Shown: positions 8,136-16,605 of the stretch, piece by piece
How positions within the stretch are numbered: the first letter of the stretch is position 1
Layout of the letters: every line of letters begins with the position of its first letter
NCBI GenBank assembly: GCA_947626095.1
Contig: CANQQV010000015.1
Span: 1 to 34,556, forward strand
Reading direction: 5' to 3'
DNA from: an uncultured Bacilli bacterium
GTDB lineage: Bacteria; Bacillota_I; Bacilli_A; RF39; UBA660
DNA: 34,556 nt
The notes under the pieces: model-generated
What the model was told of the DNA's origin: nothing
What the model saw: the letters and a program-made list of their open reading frames with translations, nothing else
The model's database searches: none
Translations under genes and position numbers: made by a program

Positions 8136-8603
8136 TTATAAAGTTTTACAAACATCAACCCATTTAATATTATTTGATACTTTTTCTAATTCATTAATTT
8201 TTAATTTAACTGCACTATTAGAACTACCACAGGCAGGATATACTATTTGATGCTTTTTTAAAGATACATCTAGATATACTTTAACGTTATCATTAATTCC
8301 AAAAGGACAAACGCCACCTACACCATGACCAATTAATTTTTCTACATCTCCAGCGGGAATCATTTTAGCTTTACACTTAAATTCTTCTTTATATTTTTTA
8401 TTATCTATTTTAGAAGCTCCAGATACTACGATTAATATTGGTTCATGGAAAGATAAAAAAGATAAACTTTTAGCTATTTCATCTTCACTACATTTAAGTG
8501 CCTCTGCCGCTAAAGCAACAGTAGCTGATGAAACAGAGAACTCTTTTATTCGATCTTCTAAGTTATATTGTTTTAGATATTCTTGCGCTTTTACAAATGA
8601 CAT
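8136..8603 (-). CDS. YbaK/EbsC-type aminoacyl-tRNA deacylase
   Basis: 155 aa, the usual length for stand-alone YbaK/prolyl-tRNA-editing family proteins (PF04073). Visible motifs: E-I-A-K-S-L-S-F with the conserved Lys, P-I-L-I-V-V-S-G, G-H-G-V-G-G-V-C-P-F-G and Y-P-A-C-G-S-S-N-S-A-V-K-L. Members hydrolyse mischarged aminoacyl-tRNAs (for example Cys- or Ala-tRNAPro) in trans. Which amino acid this one edits cannot be read from the sequence. Start ATG 8603 is preceded by TAGGAAGTGG. No terminator is obvious in the 67 bases between it and the XRE gene downstream. Confidence 0.88.
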   Translation of the reverse strand: MSFVKAQEYLKQYNLEDRIKEFSVSSATVALAAEALKCSEDEIAKSLSFLSFHEPILIVVSGASKIDNKKYKEEFKCKAKMIPAGDVEKLIGHGVGGVCPFGINDNVKVYLDVSLKKHQIVYPACGSSNSAVKLKINELEKVSNNIKWVDVCKTL

Positions 8604-8655
8604 AATACCACTTCCTAAATTTTATATATTGTAACATGCTTTTAAATAATCATAA

Positions 8656-8686
8656 TAAAAAAATGAGGTTGTTTATTCCAACCTCA
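8656..8686 (-). terminator. terminator of the small membrane protein gene
   Basis: A perfect 8-bp GC-containing stem (TGAGGTTG/CAACCTCA, 8664-8686) followed on the minus strand by a run of seven T. Confidence 0.85.
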
Positions 8687-8696
8687 AACAATACTA

Positions 8697-8975
8697 TTAT
8701 AAAAAGAATATTAAACAATTGACAGCAATTACTAATATTACACTAATAACCATTAATAACAAGACTGGTGCTATACAGCTATTAGCAAGCTTTTTATTTT
8801 TTTCCACGTTAATAGCATAAATTATCATTCCTACCAAAGGTAGAAAAAATGATATTATCGCCTCATGACAATAGCTCTTATCAACAAAAGATAAAGCCTT
8901 TTTAATTCCCCAAACTAGAGCTACAACAGCAGCAAATAAGAAAATAATAAAGAAAAAACCAACAACAGTTACCAT
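8697..8975 (-). CDS. small three-helix membrane protein
   Basis: 92 aa with hydrophobic helices at about 3-24, 39-55 and 69-91. The ribosome site GAGGTGATATAGG precedes ATG 8975, and a strong terminator follows the stop, which supports a real gene. The middle helix S-F-F-L-P-L-V-G-M-I-I-Y-A is followed by a basic V-E-K-N-K-K stretch, as in small membrane proteins with the phospholipase_D-nuclease N-terminal or DUF4190-like layout, but no family can be named with confidence. Function unknown. Confidence 0.65.
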   Translation of the reverse strand: MVTVVGFFFIIFLFAAVVALVWGIKKALSFVDKSYCHEAIISFFLPLVGMIIYAINVEKNKKLANSCIAPVLLLMVISVILVIAVNCLIFFL

Positions 8976-9021
8976 CCTATATCACCTCATTTATAATTAT
9001 AACAAATTAAATATAATTTAG

Positions 9022-9690
9022 CTATTTCTTATTTGAATAAGCATGACTTTCTTTAATATGTTCCATTATTACTTCATCATCTAAAGTATCATCTAAAGTA
9101 ATCGTAATCCATTTAGTTTTATTCATGTGATAAGCTTTATAATAACCATCTTTTAGTAATAACTCTTGAATCTCACTTTCATCAAGTTTAATATTTAGTA
9201 TTTCCACATCACCAGTATCATTACTAAATCGACTGCGATCAATATGCATAATTAAAGCATACCATTTTTTCGTAAGCGGATTTCTAAATATTCCCGAATC
9301 ATCATTCTCCCAAGGAAACTCTGGAGCATCATTAAATTCTTCTAAAATTAATTTCGCTAAACGATTAGTTTGCGGATAAACAAAGTTATTACCTGTTGTA
9401 CATTTATCTTTAATCCTATTAAGAAAATCTATAAACTCTTGTCTTACTTTACCAACATATTCCCCAGTTTGGGTTTTTATTCGATAATTAAAATATTCTT
9501 CATTAAAAGCTAAATCATAGATATGGCCCTCTACTTTACCAGATTTAGATATTTTAACATCAATACGAAAAGAACTATTTAAAATAGTCTTAGATATTAA
9601 ATAATTATTCCCTTCTTTAGTAAAACCATAAGGAATTAATTTATCAAACAAAATAATCCTTTTTTTAAATACTTCTTCTTCAATATTCAT
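9022..9690 (-). CDS. MmcQ/YjbR-family protein with extra N-terminal domain
   Basis: 222 aa. Residues about 105-215 match the MmcQ/YjbR fold (PF04237, double-wing DNA-binding-like): A-P-E-F-P-W-E-N-D-D-S-G-I-F-R-N, K-W-Y-A-L-I-M, I-L-N-I-K-L-D, G-Y-Y-K-A-Y-H-M-N-K-T-K-W-I-T-I-T-L-D. The first 100 residues form a second domain commonly seen attached in Bacillota members. A DNA-binding role is only the family label and is not well tested. Start ATG 9690 has AGAGGG upstream; it follows the deacetylase gene after 31 bases. Confidence 0.83.
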   Translation of the reverse strand: MNIEEEVFKKRIILFDKLIPYGFTKEGNNYLISKTILNSSFRIDVKISKSGKVEGHIYDLAFNEEYFNYRIKTQTGEYVGKVRQEFIDFLNRIKDKCTTGNNFVYPQTNRLAKLILEEFNDAPEFPWENDDSGIFRNPLTKKWYALIMHIDRSRFSNDTGDVEILNIKLDESEIQELLLKDGYYKAYHMNKTKWITITLDDTLDDEVIMEHIKESHAYSNKK

Positions 9691-9721
9691 AAAACCCTCT
9701 TCTAATATTTCTTACTATATC

Positions 9722-11125
9722 CTAGTTACTAACTCGATGATGAACATCTGGTGTCCATTCATCAATTGTTTCAAAAGTATAATCATTATCTTTAGCATAA
9801 CGAATAATATCACGTAAAGCATCACGTGTTTGTGGTTTTACATCATGCATTAGAATCATATTAATTCTTTTATTACTTAAATTTTTAATAACATTATTAT
9901 AAACCGCTTCTTTAGTTTTTGCACCACCTGCATCTTCGCAAGATACATTCCAATCAAAATAGCGATATCCTCTATTCGTAACTTCTTGAGTTAAAGTACT
10001 CATAATACCTATACTATATTTACGACTTACTGTATTGCTACTTCCTCCAGGGAACCTAATTATTTTAGAATCAACTCCTGTAAGACGTAGAACTCGATCA
10101 TGAACAATTTGTAAATCATTAAAATAAGCATCAACTGAAGCATAAACTTTAGAATAAGTATGACTTGCTGTATGTAACCCTATTGTATGTCCCTCAGCAT
10201 ATTCGCGTTTTATCAAAGAATCAGGTCCTTTATTAGTTACAAAGAATGTTGCTTTTACACCCTCTTCTTTTAAAATATCTAAGATAACATTAGTTGTTCC
10301 ATTATTTGGTCCGTCATCAAAAGTTAAATATATTACTCCTCCCTGTGGTGGAATTACTACATTTACCTTTCTTCTAACCTCACTTGCATTTCCTGCACTA
10401 TCAGTTACTTGAAAAGCAATTTCATATATTCCAATTTTTTTTGTATCTACATTATTTATTACTTTTACCTTACTAGCTATCTCACTATCACAATTATCTG
10501 TTACCGTATAACCAGGATCATTATATATTTCGCTATAATATACTTTATAATTACTAGCACCCTTTAATACTATTTTAGGACTTTCTTCATCTACATAAGT
10601 TATCTTTCTTGTAACACTACTTGTTTTACCTAAGGAATTAGTTACTGTATAAGTTACTTCATTATCATTCGTAGTTACTTTAACTTTACTAGTTAAATCT
10701 CCATCTATATCATCACTAGCTGTATATCCTTCCTCTTCATATTTTTTATTTGGACAAACTTTTACTTTACTTTCCCCTTTAAGCGTTATAACTGGTTTTG
10801 ATGATCCATCTACAACTACTGTTCTAACTTTCTCTTTTTTATATATTCCTTTTTTTAAAGTATACTTAATTTTATAAGTTCCAATTTTCTTATCAACAGT
10901 ACCTTCTATTTGAACATCATCAGAAACATCTTTACCATAATAAGTCGCTATAACTCCGGGTTCTTGATATTTTTCAGTATAATCAATAGTTATTTCATCG
11001 CTACCCTTTAATTCTAAAGACGGTGAAGCAAAATAAAGAAGAAGTGGAATTCCACTTAGGGTTAATAATAAAAACATAATAAAAAATAAAACCATTTTCT
11101 TTTGTAAAATCGCTTCTTTACTCAT
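9722..11125 (-). CDS. membrane-anchored polysaccharide deacetylase with three Ig-like repeats
   Basis: 467 aa. One TM anchor (about 11-32) leads to three extracellular Ig-like repeats of the DUF5011 type (about 38-106, 111-178, 183-256), recognisable by V-x-Y-x-E-x-Y-x-E-P-G-x-x-A endings and the recurring I-G-x-Y-x-I-x-Y/F turn. A NodB homology domain follows (about 264-460): T-F-D-D-G-P-N (catalytic base D270, metal D271), H-T-A-S-H (metal His318 and His322), R-F-P-G-G-S, D-W-N-V-S and I-L-M-H-D. These are the five motifs of metal-dependent N-deacetylases of cell-wall GlcNAc or exopolysaccharide. The repeats probably present the enzyme within the wall. The ribosome site is weak (GGGAG 13 bases before ATG 11125). 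Confidence 0.9.
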   Translation of the reverse strand: MSKEAILQKKMVLFFIMFLLLTLSGIPLLLYFASPSLELKGSDEITIDYTEKYQEPGVIATYYGKDVSDDVQIEGTVDKKIGTYKIKYTLKKGIYKKEKVRTVVVDGSSKPVITLKGESKVKVCPNKKYEEEGYTASDDIDGDLTSKVKVTTNDNEVTYTVTNSLGKTSSVTRKITYVDEESPKIVLKGASNYKVYYSEIYNDPGYTVTDNCDSEIASKVKVINNVDTKKIGIYEIAFQVTDSAGNASEVRRKVNVVIPPQGGVIYLTFDDGPNNGTTNVILDILKEEGVKATFFVTNKGPDSLIKREYAEGHTIGLHTASHTYSKVYASVDAYFNDLQIVHDRVLRLTGVDSKIIRFPGGSSNTVSRKYSIGIMSTLTQEVTNRGYRYFDWNVSCEDAGGAKTKEAVYNNVIKNLSNKRINMILMHDVKPQTRDALRDIIRYAKDNDYTFETIDEWTPDVHHRVSN

Positions 11126-11226
11126 ACTACTCTAACTCCCGATAACTAACCATTCTTATTTATTATCTATTATTATCATACCACTTTTTAAAATCTATAA
11201 ATCATTATAATTAAACAGTTTACAAA

Positions 11227-11249
11227 CAAAAAGACAAATATCAATTTGT
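11227..11249 (-). terminator. weak terminator of the ABC permease gene
   Basis: A 6-bp stem ACAAAT/ATTTGT (11234-11249) followed on the minus strand by CTTTTTG, six bases past the permease stop. Confidence 0.45.
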
Positions 11250-11255
11250 TTTTTA

Positions 11256-11891
11256 CTAAAATTCTTTATTTAAATATATTTTTTTCGATATTTTATAAGA
11301 TATATAAACCATTACTACCGCTATCGCTATTATAATAGCAACCAAATATTTTTCTAAGAAATTAAATGCTTTACCAATAAAGGAAAAGTCAATATTTAAA
11401 TTAAATATTAAACCACCAATGAAAGCTATACCAATTACAATTACGAAAATAACAATGCGGGCTTTTTCAATGCCTAATTTATAGATGATTGGATACATTA
11501 CTGCTAAGACAAGAAAAGTCCCAAAGATACCTCCAAGTGTCGTAACTAATATTTCTTCTATGTCAATTGGTTGCTTTTTAATATAAGTTAAAAGAAATGT
11601 TAATAAGATCGTTATTAAGGTTGTAACAAGAATCATAATAATTGTCGCTAAGTATTTGGCCTTAACACTATTTTCTCGTCCATTAGGTAATGCTATCGTA
11701 TAAGCGTCCCAATGGTTATACTCATCATAACTAAATGTTGAAATCATAATCATGACACAGATAAATGGTAAGATAAAGGAAATATCCATTCCATCATTAT
11801 AAGCCATTACACCATAAAAGATAAAAAGAATAAATAATATTTTAAAGTTACTTTTTATCATCGCTATATCTTTTTTAATAAAACCTAACAT
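11256..11891 (-). CDS. ABC-2 type transporter permease
   Basis: 211 aa with six hydrophobic helices (about 13-31, 36-52, 71-93, 112-134, 140-160, 180-200). The N-terminal M-L-G-F-I-K-K-D and the segment F-S-Y-D-E-Y-N-H-W-D-A-Y-T-I-A-L-P are hallmarks of the small ABC-2 permeases (ABC2_membrane_5 type) found in GntR-ATPase-permease operons of Bacillota. Its ATG shares a base with the ATPase stop (TAATG), so the two are translationally coupled. The substrate is unknown; homologous operons are induced by cell-wall antibiotics in some bacteria. Confidence 0.83.
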   Translation of the reverse strand: MLGFIKKDIAMIKSNFKILFILFIFYGVMAYNDGMDISFILPFICVMIMISTFSYDEYNHWDAYTIALPNGRENSVKAKYLATIIMILVTTLITILLTFLLTYIKKQPIDIEEILVTTLGGIFGTFLVLAVMYPIIYKLGIEKARIVIFVIVIGIAFIGGLIFNLNIDFSFIGKAFNFLEKYLVAIIIAIAVVMVYISYKISKKIYLNKEF

Positions 11892-12748
11892 TACTCTTCC
11901 CCCTTAATCATTAAAACCATTAAGTCATCTAAAGTTATATTATCAATAACTTCTATTTTATATTTCTTTTTAAATTCTTTTTTATTTTCAACTAATACTT
12001 CATAAGCATATTTTTCTTTACGATATTTTATATAATCTTTTTTATTAATTTTCTTAAACTCTGCATCACTACATTTAGCAATTCCATAATTTTCTTTTAT
12101 CTCATCACAAGTCTTACATAATACAATTGCACCATTATTAATGAAAGTTATATAATCAGCTATATGTTCTAAATCCGTTGTAATATGACTAGATAAGAAA
12201 ATTGAACATTCTTCATTTTGAATAAAATCTTGAAATATTTCAATAACTTCAGCACGCGCAACTGGATCTAATCCTGAAGTTGGTTCATCTAAGATTAATA
12301 GTTTAGGATGATGTGATAAAGCTGTCACTATTTCTAATTTTTTACGCATTCCTTTAGATAATGTTTTAATCGTTTTATTATCAGGTAAAGAAAAATCTTT
12401 AAGATATTTATAATACATCTCACTATCCCAATTATGATAAATCCCTGCCATAACATTATTAACATCTTTTGGTGTTAAAATCTCAGGAAAGAACATATCA
12501 TCTAAGACAACACCAATATCTTCCTTAATCTTTTTCTCTTCTTTTTTACTATCTAAACCAAATATTTTAATATCTCCTTGATATTTTTTAATAATCCCTA
12601 AAATAGCTTTTATGGTTGTGGTCTTACCAGCTCCATTCTCCCCAATAAAACCCATTATCATTCCTTTAGGTAAATTAAAACTAATATTTTTTAAAGCAAA
12701 AGTATCATACTCTTTATTTAAGTTTTTAACTTCTAGTATATTTTCCAT
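11891..12748 (-). CDS. ABC transporter ATP-binding protein
   Basis: 285 aa from ATG 12748; its AGGAGG is inside the last codons of the GntR gene, so an in-frame ATG at 12763 that contains this site is rejected. Walker A G-E-N-G-A-G-K-T-T, Q-loop region, signature L-S-K-G-M-R-K-K, Walker B L-L-I-L-D-E-P-T-S-G-L-D-P and the switch His in S-S-H are complete. The C-terminal 70 residues are a family-specific extension. It should dimerise and power the permease encoded immediately downstream; the trio resembles YtrA-YtrB-YtrC-type or BcrA-like drug/peptide exporters. Confidence 0.93.
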   Translation of the reverse strand: MENILEVKNLNKEYDTFALKNISFNLPKGMIMGFIGENGAGKTTTIKAILGIIKKYQGDIKIFGLDSKKEEKKIKEDIGVVLDDMFFPEILTPKDVNNVMAGIYHNWDSEMYYKYLKDFSLPDNKTIKTLSKGMRKKLEIVTALSHHPKLLILDEPTSGLDPVARAEVIEIFQDFIQNEECSIFLSSHITTDLEHIADYITFINNGAIVLCKTCDEIKENYGIAKCSDAEFKKINKKDYIKYRKEKYAYEVLVENKKEFKKKYKIEVIDNITLDDLMVLMIKGEE

Positions 12749-12749
12749 C

Positions 12750-13124
12750 TTATTCCTCCTCATATAAGATATCTATCATTTCTTTTAATTCTTTTTTAGT
12801 TACATTATTTAGTTTAGCTATTTCAATCGCTGAATCCATTAAACCTTGAATTTTATTTAATTGTTCTTCTCTTGCTAAATCTTTATTAATCTGCGCCACA
12901 TAAAAGCCTTTAGCTGGTATTGTTTTAACATACCCTTCTTTAACTAATTCCTCATAAGCATTTTTCGTGGTAATAACACTACATCTTAAATCTTTAGCTA
13001 AACTTCTAATCGATGGTAATAATTCATCAGTTTGTAATTCCCCCGAAATAATTTTACTTTTTATTTGTTCTTTTATTTGTTCATAGATTGGAACTCCATT
13101 AGAGTTACTAATTATTATTTCCAT
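12750..13124 (-). CDS. GntR-family regulator, YtrA subfamily
   Basis: 124 aa, the short YtrA form: an N-terminal winged helix (P-I-Y-E-Q-I-K-E-Q-I-K-S-K-I, L-L-P-S-I-R-S-L-A-K-D-L, V-x-x-x-T-T-K-N-A-Y-E-E-L, G-Y-V-K-T-I-P-A-K-G-F-Y-V) and only a short helical C-terminal dimerisation tail, with no ligand domain. In this subfamily the regulator represses its own operon with the ABC genes. The ribosome site AAGAGGTGAT lies before ATG 13124, and two GTATATAC boxes overlap the promoter. It is separated from the ATPase gene by a single base. Confidence 0.92.
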   Translation of the reverse strand: MEIIISNSNGVPIYEQIKEQIKSKIISGELQTDELLPSIRSLAKDLRCSVITTKNAYEELVKEGYVKTIPAKGFYVAQINKDLAREEQLNKIQGLMDSAIEIAKLNNVTKKELKEMIDILYEEE

Positions 13125-13136
13125 CCAATCACCTCT

Positions 13137-13176
13137 TGTATATATTAAGTATATACAGTATATACACAGAAGTCAA
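13137..13176 (-). promoter_or_regulatory. promoter of the GntR-ABC operon with overlapping tandem operator
   Basis: Minus strand TTGACT (13171-13176), 17-bp spacer, TATACT (13148-13153). Two copies of the palindrome GTATATAC (13149-13156 and 13158-13165), one base apart, cover the -10 and much of the spacer, with a third imperfect copy at 13137-13145. Binding of the YtrA-type regulator here would block RNA polymerase. The -35 is adjacent to the terminator of the previous operon. Confidence 0.75.
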
Positions 13177-13177
13177 T

Positions 13178-13206
13178 AAAAAAGTAGTTTAATAACTAAA
13201 CTACTT
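13178..13206 (-). terminator. terminator of the AAA+/DUF7192-like operon
   Basis: A perfect 10-bp stem (13182-13191 with 13197-13206), 5-nt loop, then six T on the minus strand. It overlaps the TAA of the 347-codon gene. Confidence 0.88.
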
Positions 13207-14248
13207 ATTTCTTTAACTTTAAACTCATTACATCGTTTTTAAATTCTTCTTTCGCTTTTTCGACATCTATTTTATCTTCCAAATTTAAATGTTTAATCGC
13301 CGCTTCAAAGTCTTCAGCTAAATCTTCGCCTCTTATTCCCATTTCTCTTGGTTGATCAAAGAAGATATCATTAGGGCCAAAATGTAATACTTTTTTCGTA
13401 AATCTCTCACCACAGGTTGTACCGTAGCCGCTTTCCCAGTCTCTTTTTACATCTAGCGTTTCTAAAATTCTAAATAATATTCTTCGTAAAAATTCCACAC
13501 GACATAATGTCTTATATAAAGCCGCCATATTCATTCTTTCGCCATGACGTTTTATTTGGACCACAATGTATATAAGTTCATCATATTCTTCACTTAATTC
13601 AAAAGTATCTAAATCAACACTATATCCTGCTTTTTCTAAGGCTGTTAATATATTTGTAATAATGATTGCGCGATTAAGTACTTGCCTTTTCGTTGTTCCC
13701 CAATAATATGATAATGTTACATGGATTCTTACAAACTTCGGTTGTTTAATCTTTTCTTCAGTTTCATAACATAAAGGATTCCCCGCACTATAAGCTGGCA
13801 CGTTTAAATGTCCACCAGCTACTGTTCTAACTAATTTATATTTATGTATTTCTCTTAAGTTAGCACTATTTAAATCCCTTTGTAAAGTTAAGAATTCTTC
13901 ATAACCAGGATCAACATCATTTATCAAGTCTTCTACTGCTGCTTTATATGGCTTACCAGCAAAACCACTATCTTTAACTACACTATGTAAGGTTGTAAAA
14001 ACTCTTCGATTAGTTTCAGGATTACTTTTTAAATATTCATAAAGGTCAAATAAACTACTAAATCGTGCTTTATAAATTGTATAAGTATCATCACCAACAT
14101 CAATTTCCTCGGGAGGAAAAATATAATCTTCAAACTTTTCATAATTATGTGGATAATCCATTATTTCTTCCTCCTCTTCGACATCTTCTTCGTCTTCTAC
14201 TATTTCTTCTGTTTCTTTTATAACTCTTTCAAATCCATCATCTAACAA
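13205..14248 (-). CDS. DUF7192-like protein, partner of AAA+ ATPase, unknown function
   Basis: 347 aa if translation starts at TTG 14248 (AAGGA seven bases upstream). ATG 14161 (residue 30) is an alternative: AGGAGG lies eight bases before it, but that sequence also encodes the acidic tract D/E 15-29. The body contains the block G-G-H-L-N-V-P-A-Y-S-A-G-N-P-L (145-159) and, about 50 residues on, L-N-R-A-I-I-I-T-N-I-L-T-A-L-E-K-A-G-Y-S-V-D-L. This pair recalls the DUF7192 family, which I know mainly from phage and plasmid genes near MoxR/CobS-like ATPases; the match is from memory. No catalytic motif is visible. It is the last gene of the operon, and the frame is open with a heptad-like repeat upstream of the TTG. 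Confidence 0.6.
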   Translation of the reverse strand: MLDDGFERVIKETEEIVEDEEDVEEEEEIMDYPHNYEKFEDYIFPPEEIDVGDDTYTIYKARFSSLFDLYEYLKSNPETNRRVFTTLHSVVKDSGFAGKPYKAAVEDLINDVDPGYEEFLTLQRDLNSANLREIHKYKLVRTVAGGHLNVPAYSAGNPLCYETEEKIKQPKFVRIHVTLSYYWGTTKRQVLNRAIIITNILTALEKAGYSVDLDTFELSEEYDELIYIVVQIKRHGERMNMAALYKTLCRVEFLRRILFRILETLDVKRDWESGYGTTCGERFTKKVLHFGPNDIFFDQPREMGIRGEDLAEDFEAAIKHLNLEDKIDVEKAKEEFKNDVMSLKLKK

Positions 14249-14251
14249 TAA

Positions 14252-14286
14252 TAATTCCTTAAGTTTTTTAATTAATTCCTTGAGTT
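14252..14286 (-). repeat. 21-nt period direct repeat in the ATPase/DUF7192-like junction
   Basis: Two 14-base copies differing by one base (minus strand AACTCAAGGAATTA at 14273-14286, AACTTAAGGAATTA at 14252-14265) with a 21-base period. In the frame of the downstream gene they read K-L-K-E-L-I-K and K-L-K-E-L-L-L, one heptad each. The second copy also supplies the AAGGA ribosome site of TTG 14248. Confidence 0.7.
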
Positions 14287-14307
14287 TAATTAAATATCTT
14301 TTAGTCT

Positions 14308-16605
14308 TTATTTTCTTTTCTTCTTTTCTACACCATTTAAGGAATTATTACAAGTTCTAATAAATGATTTAGCTAAAATCATAGTATCAGCATCAGCTAA
14401 TCTTTCTGGCTCCGTAAACTTACCAAGACTATCAGCATCTAAGCTATAAAACTCACTAAATTTTTTCTTTAAGAAACTTAAATAATCTCTTTCTTTAGTT
14501 TGTGTAAATTTTTCACGCATTATTTGATCTATAGATTTACTATTATGATTTATGTATTTAACAATCGCCGCCGCATCTCTTGTTGTCCCAATACCAGGTG
14601 CTACATCTAAACCATGTTGTTTGGCATATATTTCACAAGCTTCTCTAAACTTAATAAATATTTCATACCAATTAGTATAATTACCAAATATTTTTTGTTC
14701 TACGACATTATCATATTTAAACTCTTTAGGTGTCATACGTTCTTGAACTGCTTCATCAATTTTACCACGTGAAGAAAATATTTGGTTTTCTCCACCACCT
14801 CTTGTATTACCAGCACTAATCATTCTAAAATTAGGGCTTATTGGAACTGTCATATCTTCAGCAAATGTTACATAACGTTTTTTATTTGGATTACCTAAAA
14901 CATCCAATAAACCAGAATATAATTCATTTAAAACAACTTGCGTATCTGTATTACCATTATCAAATTCATCTAAAGATAACATCTTACCATATACTAAAGC
15001 GACAAAAGCTTGAGTTGCTCTAAATCTTCCATGTGGATCATTATAAGCCATAATACTATATTTATCAGTTATTTTACCATTTTCTACTAAATCAATACCA
15101 ATTAATTCTGCTACTTGTTTAATAACAAATGATTTACCGCAACCAGAAGGTCCCCATAAATAAACCCAATCACCTTCTAAGATACAACGTATAACTTCTT
15201 CAACCATTTCATGGAAGAACTCTCCATTTGCTTCACGACGTTTTTTCTCTTCTAATATTTTGTCCATTCGTTTATCAAATGGAATACTCTCATCAAAAGC
15301 TGGTAAGATAACTGACTCAGTATGTTCTTTCGGAATAATAACTTGTGGATTAGCTGGTACTACTAAACGATCATTACCAGGTATAACTATTCCACTAACT
15401 GGTGCTCCTACTACCGCTTGACTTTCTGCTCCTACTTGTAATTCACTAAATTTCTTTAAAGCTTCCATTATCTTTTCATTATCACTAGCACTCTTTAAGA
15501 ATTCTTGTAATTGTGGTTCTGTTTCCACATAACTTTTTAATCGAGCTACACTATCTTGTGTTGCTTTTTGAATACGTAATAGTTCTGATGTTGTGGTACT
15601 TGATAAACCACTAGCCATTACTTTAATACTATTTATTTTTTCTTCAGCATCTAAAAGTAATTGTTTAAATATTTCATCACTACTCTTTTTTAAAGCATCT
15701 TCTAAAGATAATAAATATTCATCTAGTTTTTTAACTAATTCAAGTCTTACTTCTTCAATTTCCTTTTTCATTTCTGATATTGCATCATCACTATATGTCC
15801 TAATATCTTGTTTGCCGACTCTTAAAGTATCATTTATTTCTTTAACTCCAGCTTTCGTAAGGGCATTAACTCGATCTTGATAACTATCTACTTTCTTTTG
15901 CATAACACTAAGTTTAGCAATTAAACCTTGGGCTTTTTCCGCTTCGGCTGATATCGTTGCTAATGTTTTTTCATCAATTGGATAAATACCAGTTCTTTTC
16001 TTTGCTTCCGTAAGTCTTTTTTCTTTATAACTAGTTACATCATCTAACTCATTTTTTAAAACACTAACAAAAGATAATATTTCATTTTTTAACACCGCCT
16101 GATTAATTGTATATGGTGCTACTTCTAAAGCATAACTTACAATATCTTTATAATGCGAAGTTAAATCTTCATCATCTCTAATTATTTTCATCAGATATAA
16201 ATAATCTAAACGTGAATCAAATAAACTATAAAATCTTTTATCAAAAACATCTTTAGCTAAAATACCATCATTTCCCCCAAAGTTATGAACAAACATATTT
16301 TTTATTGCTTCATAATCAGGTGTTTTTTCACCCTCTGGTAAAAAGAACTCTATGGCATCTAGTAATTCATTATATAAGGCCTTAAATTCTTCTAAATCAC
16401 TAAAATCCGTATTAATTATTTCTAAGATTATTCCTTCTAAGAATTCGAAGTTAAAAAAGTCATTATTTCTTTTTTTATCTCTAATCTCAGTTACATAATT
16501 AACTAAATAATTAATAATTTCATAGTTTAAACCAGAACTTCTTATTACTTTAATTAATCTTTTATAATCCTTTTCTTCTGGTGTTTCTTCACTAAATATT
16601 CCCAT
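14308..16605 (-). CDS. MoxR/CobS-like AAA+ ATPase with long coiled-coil N-terminal region
   Basis: 765 aa from ATG 16605 (AAAGGGTG seven bases upstream); a GTG three codons earlier is less well placed. Residues 1-195 are helical with no known motif, about 215-390 is predicted coiled coil from its heptads, and 395-435 is a Pro/Val-rich linker. The AAA+ domain (about 460-680) has Walker A G-P-S-G-C-G-K-S (485-492), Walker B M-L-S-L-D-E-F-D, sensor-1 region I-S-A-G-N-T and a candidate arginine finger in E-A-V-Q-E-R-M. The sequence around D-E-F-D-N-G-N-T and N-E-L-Y resembles CobS/MoxR (AAA_5) remodelling ATPases, which usually act with a VWA partner; none is encoded here. It overlaps the previous gene by 14 bases. 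Confidence 0.82.
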   Translation of the reverse strand: MGIFSEETPEEKDYKRLIKVIRSSGLNYEIINYLVNYVTEIRDKKRNNDFFNFEFLEGIILEIINTDFSDLEEFKALYNELLDAIEFFLPEGEKTPDYEAIKNMFVHNFGGNDGILAKDVFDKRFYSLFDSRLDYLYLMKIIRDDEDLTSHYKDIVSYALEVAPYTINQAVLKNEILSFVSVLKNELDDVTSYKEKRLTEAKKRTGIYPIDEKTLATISAEAEKAQGLIAKLSVMQKKVDSYQDRVNALTKAGVKEINDTLRVGKQDIRTYSDDAISEMKKEIEEVRLELVKKLDEYLLSLEDALKKSSDEIFKQLLLDAEEKINSIKVMASGLSSTTTSELLRIQKATQDSVARLKSYVETEPQLQEFLKSASDNEKIMEALKKFSELQVGAESQAVVGAPVSGIVIPGNDRLVVPANPQVIIPKEHTESVILPAFDESIPFDKRMDKILEEKKRREANGEFFHEMVEEVIRCILEGDWVYLWGPSGCGKSFVIKQVAELIGIDLVENGKITDKYSIMAYNDPHGRFRATQAFVALVYGKMLSLDEFDNGNTDTQVVLNELYSGLLDVLGNPNKKRYVTFAEDMTVPISPNFRMISAGNTRGGGENQIFSSRGKIDEAVQERMTPKEFKYDNVVEQKIFGNYTNWYEIFIKFREACEIYAKQHGLDVAPGIGTTRDAAAIVKYINHNSKSIDQIMREKFTQTKERDYLSFLKKKFSEFYSLDADSLGKFTEPERLADADTMILAKSFIRTCNNSLNGVEKKKRK

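Noticed and set aside
14252-14286. Direct repeat as a CRISPR-like or mobile-element repeat
   Set aside because: Only two copies with a 21-nt period in one reading frame, better explained as a coding heptad repeat.
14841-15023. Plus-strand open frame opposite the AAA+ ATPase gene
   Set aside because: Low-complexity L/Y/H-rich translation, no ribosome site, fully antisense to a well-supported gene.
15593-15880. Plus-strand open frame, 95 codons, antisense to the coiled-coil region
   Set aside because: Ser/Leu-rich shadow of the E/K-rich coiled coil on the other strand; no start signals.
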